Assembly: GCF_023507705.1 (NCBI RefSeq)
Contig: NZ_JALBGD010000003.1
Location: 186,001-250,000 of the forward strand
Reading direction: 5' to 3'
Origin: Stappia sp. WLB 29
Lineage (GTDB): Bacteria; Pseudomonadota; Alphaproteobacteria; Rhizobiales; Stappiaceae
DNA: 64,000 nucleotides
Part shown: in pieces, positions 1 through 8,345 of the stretch
Layout: the number at the start of each line of letters is the position of its first letter
Position numbering within the stretch: position 1 is the first letter of the stretch
Notes under the pieces: generated by a model
Databases searched by the model: none
What the model was told of the DNA's origin: nothing
Seen by the model: only the letters and a program-made list of their open reading frames with translations
Made by a program: the position numbers and the translations under genes

Positions 1-249
1 CTCCCGGTCGACCTTGATGTTGACGAAGAGACGGTTCATCACCTCCGCGACGCCGGGATCCTCGAAGCTCTCGTGCGCCATGACGTGGCACCAGTGGCAG
101 GCGGCATATCCGACGGAGAGCAGGATCGGCTTGTCGGCGGCGCGGGCTTCCGCCAGCGCTTCCGGTCCCCAGGGCCGCCAGGCGACGGGATTGTCCTTGT
201 GCTGGAGCAGATAAGGGCTGGTGGCGTCGGCCAGACGGTTGTCGGTCAT
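1..249 (-). CDS. DUF255 / thioredoxin-like domain protein, N-terminal part (runs off left edge)
   Basis: Only the first 83 codons are present, and the gene continues beyond base 1. The N-terminus begins [20 protein letters not shown] and carries a CHWCHVM motif at residues 51-57. This is the hallmark of the DUF255 (YyaL, spermatogenesis-associated protein 20) family, a thioredoxin-fold domain that in full-length members is fused to a six-hairpin glycosidase-like domain. The cellular role of the family is poorly defined, and a redox or nucleotide-sugar-related function is only suspected. The ATG at 247-249 fits the family's usual N-terminus. It is transcribed divergently from mnmE, with about 110 bases between the two start codons. 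Completeness cannot be judged here. Confidence 0.9.
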   Translation of the reverse strand, partial: MTDNRLADATSPYLLQHKDNPVAWRPWGPEALAEARAADKPILLSVGYAACHWCHVMAHESFEDPGVAEVMNRLFVNIKVDRE

Positions 250-362
250 GGGCCTCTCCGATATCAGGGCGTGAGCGTGATGCGTCGGAGGTCCGACGCG
301 CAGTCGCCATCTCGTTGTGTGGAAAGCTAGGTCAGTCGATGCCGGGAGCCAAGGGAAAGCCG

Positions 363-1736
363 ATGGATGAGGCGGGGATTCGTACCTTCGCGGCAAAGGG
401 GGGCGGGCGCGACACGATCTTCGCCCTGTCGAGCGGACCGGTGCCGGCAGGCGTCGCGGTGATCCGCCTGTCCGGCCCGCGCACACGATTCGCCCTCGAA
501 ACGATCTGCGGCAGCTGTCCCGCGCCACGCCGGGCATCCCTTCGCGATCTCCGGCGACCGGCGGATGGCGCGGTGATCGACCGGGGCCTGGTGCTCTGGT
601 TTCCGGGGCCGGAAAGCTTCACCGGCGAGGATGTGGCCGAACTCCATTGCCATGGCGGGCGGGCGGTGGTCGCCGCCGTGCTGGAGATGCTCGGCCTGCT
701 GCCCGGATGCCGGATGGCCGAGCAAGGCGAGTTTACCCGCCGGGCCTTCGACAACGACCGGATGGACCTGCTGGAGGTGGAAGGCCTTGCCGACCTCATC
801 GCCGCCGAGACGGAGGCGCAGCGGCGGCTGGCGATGAGTCAGGCCGGCGGCGCCCTGGCGGCGGTCTATGACGGATGGCGCGGGCGGCTGACCCGCGCGC
901 GAGCGCTGGTGGAGGCGGAGTTCGATTTCGCCGACGAGGAAGATGTGCCCGAGGATATCTCGGGGGTGGTGTGGGAGGAGGTCGCGCGGCTGCGCGGAGA
1001 GATCGCCGCACACTTGGAGCGGGCGCAGCGGGCGGAGCGGCTGCGCAGCGGCGTGCAGGTGGTGCTGCTCGGCGCGCCCAATGCCGGTAAGTCGAGCCTG
1101 CTCAATGCGCTGGCGCGGCGCGATGTTGCCATCGTCACCGAGGAGGCGGGGACCACGCGCGACGTGATCGAGGTGCATATGGACCTCGACGGCTATCCGG
1201 TGACGCTGGTCGATACGGCGGGCCTGCGCGAGGAGGCGGGATCGGTCGAGCGCGAGGGCATCCGCCGCGCGCTGGCGCGGGCCGGCGATGCCGACCTGGT
1301 GCTGTGGCTGGTCGCGCCCGAGGGGGAGCCGGATGCGGTGCCGACGACCCGGCCGCAGACCGCACCGGCCCTGTGGCGGATCGAGACCAAGGCCGACAGG
1401 GGAGTGCGCTGGCCGGCCGACGAGACCGGTGAGCGGAGCTTCCGCCTGTCGGTGCGCAGCGGCGAGGGCGTGGAAGACCTGCTGGCCGCGCTGGCCGGTT
1501 TTGCCGCGGCACATGTCGGCGGGCTCGACGAGCCGCTGGCGGCGAGGGAGCGGCACCGGCGACATCTGGAGGACTGTCTGGCGGCTCTGGCCGATGCGCT
1601 GGTCGAGCGGCGGTCGCTGGAAATCCGCGCCGAGGACCTGCGCCGGGCAGGAGAGTCGCTTGGACGGATCGCCGGCCGCATCGGTGTCGAGGACCTGCTG
1701 GACGTGATTTTCCGCGAATTTTGTATCGGGAAGTAA
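363..1736 (+). CDS. mnmE: tRNA uridine-5-carboxymethylaminomethyl(34) synthesis GTPase MnmE
   Basis: MnmE works with MnmG to add the carboxymethylaminomethyl group at C5 of the wobble uridine (U34) of several tRNAs, using a tetrahydrofolate-derived C1 unit. The 457-residue product has the expected order: an N-terminal folate-binding domain starting near [14 protein letters not shown], a helical domain, and an inserted G domain with the P-loop GAPNAGKSS near residue 237 and DTAGLR near 284. It ends in FCIGK, the conserved C-terminus with the catalytic Cys. ATG 363 is chosen because AGGG lies seven bases upstream. A TTG at 315 and an ATG at 339 are in-frame alternatives. A parS site lies seven bases after the stop, and mnmG follows after 247 bases. 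Confidence 0.97.
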   Translation: MDEAGIRTFAAKGGGRDTIFALSSGPVPAGVAVIRLSGPRTRFALETICGSCPAPRRASLRDLRRPADGAVIDRGLVLWFPGPESFTGEDVAELHCHGGRAVVAAVLEMLGLLPGCRMAEQGEFTRRAFDNDRMDLLEVEGLADLIAAETEAQRRLAMSQAGGALAAVYDGWRGRLTRARALVEAEFDFADEEDVPEDISGVVWEEVARLRGEIAAHLERAQRAERLRSGVQVVLLGAPNAGKSSLLNALARRDVAIVTEEAGTTRDVIEVHMDLDGYPVTLVDTAGLREEAGSVEREGIRRALARAGDADLVLWLVAPEGEPDAVPTTRPQTAPALWRIETKADRGVRWPADETGERSFRLSVRSGEGVEDLLAALAGFAAAHVGGLDEPLAARERHRRHLEDCLAALADALVERRSLEIRAEDLRRAGESLGRIAGRIGVEDLLDVIFREFCIGK

Positions 1737-1742
1737 ACGAGC

Positions 1743-1756
1743 GTTTCACGTGAAAC
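1743..1756. other. parS: parS centromere-like site (ParB-binding), copy 1
   Basis: The perfect palindrome GTTTCACGTGAAAC matches the bacterial parS consensus exactly. It lies just after the mnmE stop codon and about 3.7 kb upstream of parB. ParB-CTP clamps load at such sites, and ParA moves the resulting complex to segregate the origin region. An identical second copy lies at 3960-3973. Confidence 0.93.
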
Positions 1757-1844
1757 AGCAGGAATCGAGGATCGATTCAAAACCGTAATGAAGACTCATC
1801 CGAAACGGATAGCCGAAGCGAGCTTGTATCGCTGCTTGTCTTTG

Positions 1845-1859
1845 ACCGGCGCGCCGGTT
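1845..1859 (+). terminator. possible weak terminator after mnmE
   Basis: The palindrome ACCGGCGCGCCGGT is followed by only a few T residues. It lies in the 247-base gap between mnmE and mnmG and could fold into a short hairpin. The U-tract is poor, so this is a tentative call. A single near-consensus DnaA box (TTATCCACG, 1884-1892) lies nearby but is isolated. Confidence 0.3.
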
Positions 1860-1983
1860 TTCGGGTATCACCGGCCTTACGAGTTATCCACGCACAAGGG
1901 CAATGCCGCGGGGGCCTTCTCCCCCGCTGCCGCCCTGATATCCCGCACCCGATTTTTGCCGGCTCGGGCAGAGGCCAAAACAC

Positions 1984-3900
1984 ATGATTAGGATGAAGGG
2001 CGGCGACGTCGCCGAGCCTGTCTTCGATGTGATCGTCATCGGGGGCGGTCATGCGGGCTGCGAGGCAGCAAGCGCCAGCGCACGGCTTGGCGCGCGCACC
2101 GCCCTGCTCACCCACAGCTTCTCCACAATCGGCGTGATGTCCTGCAACCCGGCCATCGGCGGTTTGGGCAAGGGGCATCTGGTGCGGGAGGTCGATGCGC
2201 TGGACGGATTGATGGGCCGGGTGGCCGATCGGGCCGGCATCCAGTTCCGCTTGCTCAACCGGCGCAAGGGACCGGCCGTGCGCGGGCCGCGGGCCCAGGC
2301 CGACCGCAAGCTCTATCGCCAGGCGATGCAGGACGCGATCCGCGAGACCGCCAATCTGGAGGTCGTCGAAGGGGAGGCGGCCGAGCTGACCGTGACGGAG
2401 GGACGCGTCGGCGGGGTGGTGCTGGCGGACGGGCGGCGCCTCGTCGCCGGGGCGGTGGTGCTGACCACGGGCACGTTCCTGCGCGGCGTCATCCATATCG
2501 GCGAGCGCAAGATCGCGGCCGGCCGCGCCGACGAGGCGCCGTCGAACCTTTTGTCCGCCTCGCTGCTCTCGCACGGGTTCGAGTTGGGACGGCTCAAGAC
2601 GGGAACGCCGGCGCGGCTCGACGGGCGCACGATCCATTGGGACCAGCTGGAAGAGCAGAAGGGCGATTCGGATCCGGAACCATTTTCGGAACTGACCGAA
2701 GCGATCACCACGCCGCAGATCTCGTGCCACATCACCCGCACGACCCTGCGCACCCACGAGATCATCCGCGAGAACCTGCATCGCTCGGCGATGTATTCCG
2801 GCGAGATCGTCGGGCGGGGCCCACGCTACTGCCCCTCCATCGAGGACAAGGTGGTCCGGTTCGGCGACCGCGACGGCCATCAGGTGTTCCTGGAACCGGA
2901 GGGGCTGGACGACCCGACGGTCTATCCCAACGGCATCTCGACCTCGCTGCCGGAAGACGCGCAGCTGGCGTTCCTGCGGACCATACCGGGGCTGGAGGAT
3001 GTCGCCGTGCTGCGGCCGGGCTATGCCATCGAATACGATCACATCGACCCGCGCGAGCTGGGCCGCACGCTGGAGACGCGCCGGGTCGAGGGGCTGTTCC
3101 TGGCCGGCCAGATCAACGGTACGACCGGTTACGAGGAAGCGGCCGCGCAGGGCCTCGTTGCGGGGCTGAATGCGGCCCTGAAGGCAGGCGGGAAGGCGCC
3201 TGTCGTCTTCGGCCGCGACAAGGGCTATCTCGGGGTGATGATCGACGACCTCGTGACCTGCGGCGTCAACGAGCCCTACCGTATGTTCACCTCGCGGGCC
3301 GAGTATCGGCTGTCGCTGCGGGCGGACAATGCGGACCAGCGGCTGACGCCGATGGGCATGGAGATCGGCTGCGTGTCCGCGGACCGGGCTGTGCGGTTCG
3401 AGGCGAAATGCCGGGACCTGGCGCAGGCGCGTGAGGTGCTCTCCAGTCTGGTGGTGACCCCGGAAGAGGGGCGGCGTGCTGGCCTGCCGATCAACCAGGA
3501 CGGCGTGCGGCGCTCGGCCTTCGAGCTTCTGTCCTATCCCGACATCGACCTCGACAAGCTGGCCGCCGTCTGGCCGCAGGAGATCGGTGCGCTCGATCCG
3601 AAGATCGCGGGGCAGGTGGCGATCGACGCGCTCTATGCGGTCTATCTCAAGCGGCAGGAGGCGGATATCGATGCGCTGCGCCGCGACGAGGACTTGATGC
3701 TGCCGGCAAGCCTCGACTACGCGCTGGTCAAGGGCCTCTCCAATGAGGCGCGGCAGAAGCTGGAAGGCGCGCGCCCCGAAACTCTGGGGCAGGCGGCGCG
3801 GATCGACGGGGTGACGCCGGCGGCGCTGACGCTGCTGCTGTCGCATGTGCGTAAGGCGGCAAAAGCGACCTCGCGCGCCGGCGGCGAGGCCGTGGCATGA
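1984..3900 (+). CDS. mnmG: tRNA uridine-5-carboxymethylaminomethyl(34) synthesis enzyme MnmG
   Basis: MnmG (GidA) is the FAD- and NADH-dependent partner of MnmE in wobble-uridine modification. The 638-residue protein has the dinucleotide-binding motif [12 protein letters not shown] near residues 18-29 and the family blocks [11 protein letters not shown] and [19 protein letters not shown]. It also has the C-terminal helical region that contacts MnmE and tRNA. Length is typical. ATG 1984 has AGAGG nine bases upstream, while the next ATG (1993) has no such signal. The stop codon overlaps the start of rsmG in an ATGA, so the two genes are probably translationally coupled. Confidence 0.97.
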   Translation: MIRMKGGDVAEPVFDVIVIGGGHAGCEAASASARLGARTALLTHSFSTIGVMSCNPAIGGLGKGHLVREVDALDGLMGRVADRAGIQFRLLNRRKGPAVRGPRAQADRKLYRQAMQDAIRETANLEVVEGEAAELTVTEGRVGGVVLADGRRLVAGAVVLTTGTFLRGVIHIGERKIAAGRADEAPSNLLSASLLSHGFELGRLKTGTPARLDGRTIHWDQLEEQKGDSDPEPFSELTEAITTPQISCHITRTTLRTHEIIRENLHRSAMYSGEIVGRGPRYCPSIEDKVVRFGDRDGHQVFLEPEGLDDPTVYPNGISTSLPEDAQLAFLRTIPGLEDVAVLRPGYAIEYDHIDPRELGRTLETRRVEGLFLAGQINGTTGYEEAAAQGLVAGLNAALKAGGKAPVVFGRDKGYLGVMIDDLVTCGVNEPYRMFTSRAEYRLSLRADNADQRLTPMGMEIGCVSADRAVRFEAKCRDLAQAREVLSSLVVTPEEGRRAGLPINQDGVRRSAFELLSYPDIDLDKLAAVWPQEIGALDPKIAGQVAIDALYAVYLKRQEADIDALRRDEDLMLPASLDYALVKGLSNEARQKLEGARPETLGQAARIDGVTPAALTLLLSHVRKAAKATSRAGGEAVA

Positions 3901-4580
3901 GCCGGCCGGCACGGCTTGCCGTCGAGGACGGCCCAGAAGTGCTTCACGGAATTTTCGAAGTTTCACGTGAAACAGTGGAGCGCTTGACCACTTACGTGAA
4001 TTTGCTCCTGCACTGGCAGAAGGCGCAAAACCTGGTGGCGCCCTCGACCCTGCCGGAAGCCTGGCGGCGGCATGTGGCCGACAGCCTGCAGGTCGTGGCG
4101 CTGGCTCCCGATGCGGCGCGTTGGGCGGATCTGGGCAGCGGCGCAGGCTTTCCCGGTCTGGTGACGGCGATGGTGCAGATGGAGCGCCTGTCCGGCGCGC
4201 ATGTCCACCTGATCGAGAGCAACAGCCGCAAGGCGGCGTTCCTGCGCACGGTGATCCGCGAGACCGGTTGCCCGGCGACCGTGCATGCCGCGCGCATCGA
4301 GGATGTATCGGAAGAGCTGGCCGGCGAGATCGATGCGGTGTCGGCGCGGGCGCTCGCCGATCTTTCCGAGCTGCTGGCCTATGCAGAGCCCTTTTCGAAT
4401 CACGGCGCGCCTGCGATTTTCCACAAAGGAAAAAATTTCCGCGACGAGGTCGCGCGTGCCGCTCACGCTTGGGAGTTCGATCTGGTAGAAAGGGAGAGCC
4501 TCATCGATCCCGACAGCCGGCTCCTCATGATCTCGGGGCTTCGGCCGCGCGGCGCGACAGGGAAAGGCCAGACCGGATGA
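3897..4580 (+). CDS. rsmG: 16S rRNA (guanine(527)-N(7))-methyltransferase RsmG
   Basis: RsmG (GidB) uses S-adenosylmethionine to methylate N7 of G527 in 16S rRNA. Loss of the enzyme in other bacteria gives low-level streptomycin resistance. The 227-residue product has the SAM-binding motif [10 protein letters not shown] at residues 78-87 and the upstream [20 protein letters not shown] block typical of the family. It overlaps mnmG by four bases (ATGA) and overlaps parA in the same way, so mnmG-rsmG-parA form a tight operon. A perfect parS site is embedded in codons 22-26 and encodes VSRET. Confidence 0.96.
   Translation: MSRPARLAVEDGPEVLHGIFEVSRETVERLTTYVNLLLHWQKAQNLVAPSTLPEAWRRHVADSLQVVALAPDAARWADLGSGAGFPGLVTAMVQMERLSGAHVHLIESNSRKAAFLRTVIRETGCPATVHAARIEDVSEELAGEIDAVSARALADLSELLAYAEPFSNHGAPAIFHKGKNFRDEVARAAHAWEFDLVERESLIDPDSRLLMISGLRPRGATGKGQTG
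3960..3973. other. parS: parS centromere-like site (ParB-binding), copy 2, inside rsmG
   Basis: The perfect palindrome GTTTCACGTGAAAC lies within the rsmG coding sequence (codons 22-26), 2.2 kb from the copy after mnmE. parS sites inside or next to gidA/gidB are known from other alphaproteobacteria, so this is probably a functional ParB loading site rather than a chance match. Confidence 0.92.
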
Positions 4581-5404
4581 GCATGCTTCCTCAGTCTCCA
4601 CGCGTCCTCGCGCTTGCCAACCAGAAGGGCGGCGTCGGCAAGACGACCACGGCAATCAACCTGGGGACGGCCCTTGCCGCCATCGGCGAGCGGGTGCTGG
4701 TGATCGATCTCGATCCGCAAGGCAACGCCTCGACCGGCCTGGGTATCGACCGGCGCAACCGCGATCTTTCCACCTACGACGTTCTGATCGGCGATTGTTC
4801 GCTGGCCGAAACGATCCAGGACACGGCGGTGCCGCGCCTGTGGGTGGCGCCGTCGACCATGGACCTGCTCGGCGTCGAGCTGGAGATCGCCAGCCGCTCC
4901 GACCGGGCCCACCGGCTGCGCAAGGCCATCTCCGAGCTGGCAGGGCAGGGACGCCAGGTCGCGCCCACGGATTTCACCTATGTGCTGATCGACTGCCCGC
5001 CCTCGCTGAACCTTTTGACCATCAACGCTCTGTCGGCCAGCCACTCGATCCTGGTGCCGCTGCAATGCGAGTTCTTCGCGCTGGAAGGCCTCAGCCAGCT
5101 GCTCAGCACGGTGGAGCAGGTGAAGGCGGCTCTGAATTCGGAGCTGTCGATCCACGGCATCGTCCTGACCATGTACGACAGCCGCAACAATCTCTCCGCC
5201 CAGGTGGTCGCCGACGTGCGCGAGACCATGGGCGATGCGGTCTACGACACGATCATCCCGCGCAACGTGCGGGTGTCCGAGGCGCCGTCCTATGGCAAGC
5301 CGGCGCTGCTCTACGATCTGAAATGTTCCGGCAGCCAGGCCTATCTGCGGCTGGCCTCGGAAATCATCCAGCGCGAGCGTACGCTGCGCGGCGTTGCGGC
5401 ATGA
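4577..5404 (+). CDS. parA: chromosome partitioning ATPase ParA
   Basis: ParA is a deviant-Walker ATPase that binds nucleoid DNA nonspecifically and moves ParB-parS complexes toward the poles. The 275-residue protein starts [19 protein letters not shown]. It has the Walker A motif KGGVGKTT at residues 17-24 with the signature Lys, the switch block DLDPQGNASTGLG near 45, and the YVLIDCPPSLNLL Walker B region. The start ATG overlaps the rsmG stop (ATGA). Chromosomal rather than plasmid origin is supported by the gid-linked position and by the two parS sites. parB follows after 52 bases. Confidence 0.96.
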   Translation: MSMLPQSPRVLALANQKGGVGKTTTAINLGTALAAIGERVLVIDLDPQGNASTGLGIDRRNRDLSTYDVLIGDCSLAETIQDTAVPRLWVAPSTMDLLGVELEIASRSDRAHRLRKAISELAGQGRQVAPTDFTYVLIDCPPSLNLLTINALSASHSILVPLQCEFFALEGLSQLLSTVEQVKAALNSELSIHGIVLTMYDSRNNLSAQVVADVRETMGDAVYDTIIPRNVRVSEAPSYGKPALLYDLKCSGSQAYLRLASEIIQRERTLRGVAA

Positions 5405-5456
5405 CGATTCGGATGCGCAACGGTTCGGCGGCCGGCAACAACAACAGGCAGTGACG

Positions 5457-6353
5457 ATGGCGGATGACGATAGCGGAAAGAAGAAGCGGCTGGGTCGGGG
5501 GCTCGCCGCGCTGATCGGCGAAGTGGGAACGGAGCCCCCGGCGGACCCGCGGCCGCCCCGCGACACGCGCCGGGTACCGATCGAGTTCCTGACCGCCAAT
5601 CCGCGCAATCCGCGCAAGACCTTCACCGAAAGCGATCTGGAGGACCTGACCAGCTCGGTGCGCGAGAAGGGCATCGTGCAGCCCTTGCTGGTGCGCCCGG
5701 TTGCGGGCCGCGACAACGCCTACGAGATCATCGCCGGCGAGCGCCGCTGGCGGGCGGCGCAGCGGGCCGGCCTGCACATGGTGCCGGTGGTGGTGCGCGA
5801 GGTCACGGACCAGGAAGCGCTGGAGCTGGCGATCATCGAGAACGTCCAGCGCGCCGATCTCAATCCGATCGAGGAGGGGCTCGGCTACGACCAGTTGGTG
5901 CAGGAATTCTCCTACAGCCAGAGCGAGCTGGCCAAGGTCATCGGCAAGAGCCGCAGCCATGTGGCGAACACGCTGCGCCTGCTGAAGCTGCCGAACTCGG
6001 TGAAGGACTATCTGGCGGAGGGCCTGCTGACCGCCGGCCATGCGCGCGCGCTGATCACCGCGCAGGACCCGGCAGCGCTGGCCGAGCTGATCGTCGAGAA
6101 GGGGCTGAACGTCCGCGAGGCGGAGAAGCTGGCACAGGACCCACAGGCGCTGTCGCGCACGAATGCCGGCAAGGCGGCGAAGCCGGAGAAGGATGCGGAT
6201 ACAAAGGCGCTGGAAAAGCGGCTGACGGACACGCTGGGCCTGAAGATCGCCATTGCCCACAAGCAGGACAAGGGCGCGGGCGAGCTCAAGATCAAATATG
6301 CCTCGCTGGAACAGCTCGACGAGATCTGCCGGTTGCTCGGCGTCCAGGGCTGA
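5457..6353 (+). CDS. parB: chromosome partitioning protein ParB (CTPase, parS-binding)
   Basis: ParB binds parS, uses CTP to form sliding clamps that spread along DNA, and recruits ParA and SMC. The 298-residue product starts MADDDSGKKKRLGRGLAALI, the canonical ParB opening. It has the CTP-binding block YEIIAGERRWRAAQRAGL, the helix-turn-helix region QSELAKVIGKSRSHVANTLR, and a C-terminal dimerisation domain ending LDEICRLLGVQG. ATG 5457 is preferred over an upstream in-frame start at 5394, which would overlap parA and add a non-family extension. A charged linker (about residues 225-265) precedes the dimerisation domain. Confidence 0.96.
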   Translation: MADDDSGKKKRLGRGLAALIGEVGTEPPADPRPPRDTRRVPIEFLTANPRNPRKTFTESDLEDLTSSVREKGIVQPLLVRPVAGRDNAYEIIAGERRWRAAQRAGLHMVPVVVREVTDQEALELAIIENVQRADLNPIEEGLGYDQLVQEFSYSQSELAKVIGKSRSHVANTLRLLKLPNSVKDYLAEGLLTAGHARALITAQDPAALAELIVEKGLNVREAEKLAQDPQALSRTNAGKAAKPEKDADTKALEKRLTDTLGLKIAIAHKQDKGAGELKIKYASLEQLDEICRLLGVQG

Positions 6354-6478
6354 CCGATTCGGAAGCGGTCCGATCTGCTCCAGCCTTCCGGAGCGGACGG
6401 ACGTTCTGCAGCTTAAAAAGTAATAAGATATTGAATTTTAAGGGTTAATTACAAGGCGACAGCCCCGCGCAAGCAGGG

Positions 6479-7090
6479 TCAGTTGGTGTCGACCGCATCG
6501 TCGGCTTCCAGGATGCGGCGCAGGCGGGTGAAGGCGAGGCGGATGCGCGACTTTACCGTGCCGAGCGGCAGGCCGGTGTCCTCGGCAATCTGGCTGTGCG
6601 ACAGGCCGGAAAAGAACGCCCGGCGGATCAGGTCTGCCTGCTCTTCCGGCAATTTCTTCATCGCCTCGCGCACCCGCTCCTCGCGCATGCGGGCATCGAG
6701 TTCTTCGTCCTGGTCTTCGGGAGCCGGCGGGCGCAGGCTCGGGTCCTCGGCGTCGAGCAGGGCGGAGCGGTCGCGGCGCAGGGAATCGATGCGGCGGTTG
6801 CGGGCGATGCGGAACAGCCAGGTGGCGGCGGTCGCGCGGGTTGCGTCAAAAAGTCCCGCCTTGCGCCACAGGGTGATCATCACCTCCTGGGTGAGCTCCT
6901 CGGCGGTGGCGCCGTCCGATCCCAGGCGTATCAGATAGGCCTTCAGGCGCGGCGCGAAGTGATCGAACAGTTCGGCAAAGGCCGTCCTGTCGCGATCCTC
7001 CGCAACCTTTGCTATGAGCCGGGAAAAGCGGTCCTCGACAGTCACGCGCACGCTACTCCCGTCCGAATCCGGCCGAAACGCATCCGCCAT
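6479..7090 (-). CDS. ECF sigma factor, RpoE/ChrR-type (ECF11-like)
   Basis: This 203-residue group 4 sigma factor has a region 2 (FAELFDHFAPRLKAYLIRLG, then EELTQEVMITLWRKAGLF and ATWLFRIARNRRIDSLRRD) and a region 4 (LPEEQADLIRRAFFSGLSHS, then GTVKSRIRLAFTRLR). The HFAPRLKAYL and TWLFRIARN blocks resemble the RpoE sigma factors controlled by the zinc anti-sigma ChrR in Rhodobacter, which respond to singlet oxygen. No chrR or other anti-sigma gene is adjacent. Downstream is the convergent parB gene and upstream an unrelated divergent gene. ATG 7090 is chosen because it gives a standard N-terminus. An open frame extends to 7228 but adds unlike sequence. The regulon is unknown. Confidence 0.88.
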   Translation of the reverse strand: MADAFRPDSDGSSVRVTVEDRFSRLIAKVAEDRDRTAFAELFDHFAPRLKAYLIRLGSDGATAEELTQEVMITLWRKAGLFDATRATAATWLFRIARNRRIDSLRRDRSALLDAEDPSLRPPAPEDQDEELDARMREERVREAMKKLPEEQADLIRRAFFSGLSHSQIAEDTGLPLGTVKSRIRLAFTRLRRILEADDAVDTN

Positions 7091-7482
7091 GTCGATTTGG
7101 CCTGCCTCATCTGTCTTTCTTCGTCCGGGTCTGAGTGCTGCGACAGGGTTCTGATAGCTACCGTCCAATAGCGGATGTCGGGCATTGCGTCGATGCGCAT
7201 GTGCCGGGCGGACGCCTCCTCCTAACATCAGACCGGGCAGGGCGGTTTCGTCAATCCCCGGAAGGAGTAAGGACGGCTCGGCAAAAGTGTCACACTCTTG
7301 CCCGATTTGTACGGCCAGCGTGCGCCATCCAGTGATCGTAGCGGGTTTGCGAAGCCGCCTGTCGGCTTTTCGAGTTTATCAACCCTTTCGTAACCTGCTG
7401 GGCGATAACCTTAAGACAAGGTGACGATTGCTCAGCAAATTCGATCCATTCCGGATAGTTAGCAGTAGCGGTTTAGGAGATG
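7091..7482. other. intergenic region between divergent sigma-factor and IalB-like genes
   Basis: About 390 bases separate the two start codons. The region must hold both promoters. I found no convincing autoregulatory TGATC/TAAGA-type promoter for the sigma factor, although TAAGA occurs at 7413-7417. No tRNA, small RNA or repeat is evident. Confidence 0.4.
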
Positions 7483-7989
7483 ATGCAAGCAAGAACGCTC
7501 TTCCCGGCTCTTCTGGCACTCGTCCTCATGGGCGTGTCGGCGCACGCCCAGACGCCGACCCTTGTCAGTCAGCACAATAACTGGGACGCCTACTCCTATG
7601 GCGGTTCCAAGGGCAAGGTTTGCTATGCCTTGTCCAAGCCGACCAAGCTCTCGCCGAGCGATCGCAATCACGGAGATGTGTTCTTCTTCGTGTCGAACCG
7701 GCCTGGCGAGAACGTCAACAACGAACCCAGCGTGATCGTCGGTTACGCCTTCAAGGAACAGTCGTCGGTTTCCGTCGACGTGGACGGTCAGAAGTTCACG
7801 ATGTTCACGAAGAACGACGGCGCCTGGATGGCCAATGCGACCGAGGAGCGTCAGCTCGTCGCCGCGATGAAGGCCGGTCGTGGCATGGTCGTTACCGGCG
7901 TTTCGGCGCGCGGTACGCAGACCACCTACGATTTCTCGCTGTCGGGCATCACGGCGGCGGTCACCGCCGCGGACCGGGCCTGCCAGTAA
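7483..7989 (+). CDS. invasion-associated locus B (IalB) family secreted protein
   Basis: This is a 168-residue periplasmic protein with a clear Sec signal peptide ([20 protein letters not shown], cleavage after AHA). The mature part follows the IalB-like pattern of Hyphomicrobiales, with [20 protein letters not shown] near the N-terminus, a [20 protein letters not shown] segment, and a final Cys just before the stop that probably bonds with the internal Cys. IalB was named for erythrocyte invasion in Bartonella, but in free-living relatives the function is unknown. ATG 7483 is preferred to the ATG at 7480 because AGGAG ends at 7479. A strong hairpin follows at 8133-8170. Confidence 0.85.
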   Translation: MQARTLFPALLALVLMGVSAHAQTPTLVSQHNNWDAYSYGGSKGKVCYALSKPTKLSPSDRNHGDVFFFVSNRPGENVNNEPSVIVGYAFKEQSSVSVDVDGQKFTMFTKNDGAWMANATEERQLVAAMKAGRGMVVTGVSARGTQTTYDFSLSGITAAVTAADRACQ

Positions 7990-8114
7990 GGCCTGCGCGG
8001 CAAGCCAGGAGATCCGGCCCGCGGTCGGATGCCCCAACCAGCCTGCCCTTCGGAGCTGACCCGCTCCGCGCGGGGTGCATGCGCTTTGGGGCTCACAAAC
8101 CGCCCGGCTTGCTG

Positions 8115-8120
8115 TATAAG
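8115..8120 (+). promoter_or_regulatory. possible rlmN promoter (-10 TATAAG)
   Basis: TATAAG is preceded 17 bases upstream by CTCACA (8092-8097), a partial -35. A transcript starting near 8127 would carry the 8133-8170 hairpin at its extreme 5' end. This is an inference from a weak match. Confidence 0.35.
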
Positions 8121-8132
8121 ACCCCCGAAACA

Positions 8133-8170
8133 CGAACCGTCCCGCCCCACCTAAGGGGCGGGACGGTTCG
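8133..8170 (+). terminator. perfect 16-bp GC-rich hairpin between the IalB-like gene and rlmN
   Basis: Bases 8133-8148 are exactly complementary to 8155-8170, leaving a six-base loop (ACCTAA). The stem is very stable, but no U-tract follows on either strand. It could terminate the upstream gene in a Rho-independent-like or Rho-assisted way. It could also be a 5' hairpin on the rlmN mRNA if the TATAAG box at 8115 is the promoter. Which role applies cannot be decided from sequence. Confidence 0.6.
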
Positions 8171-8345
8171 GGCATTTCCGGACTGCGGATCTCCGATTCC
8201 TGCGAAGGGCGGAAGCAGTCACGACCGGACAGCACCGGCGGCAGCCAGATCGGCGCCGCCTTTTCGGCGTTTGCAGGGAAACACGGCGGCAGGCCGCAAT
8301 CCCGCAGGGCGTCGCCGCGAACCCACGTCATCACGGACCGACGAC

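Noticed and set aside
1884-1892. DnaA-box-like TTATCCACG near mnmG as a replication origin
   Set aside because: It is a single imperfect box without clustering or an AT-rich unwinding element. The origin is probably nearby but not shown here.
1788-1991. Possible 67-residue gene between mnmE and mnmG
   Set aside because: It overlaps the mnmG start, has no ribosome binding site, and its sequence is unlike a protein domain.
1777-3966. Long open frame (over 700 codons) antisense to mnmG
   Set aside because: It is a shadow of a strongly conserved gene in GC-rich DNA. The protein is Arg/Gln/His-rich and has no motif.
7413-7417. TAAGA as the -10 of an ECF11 promoter for the IalB-like gene
   Set aside because: No TGATC-like -35 element occurs at the proper distance.
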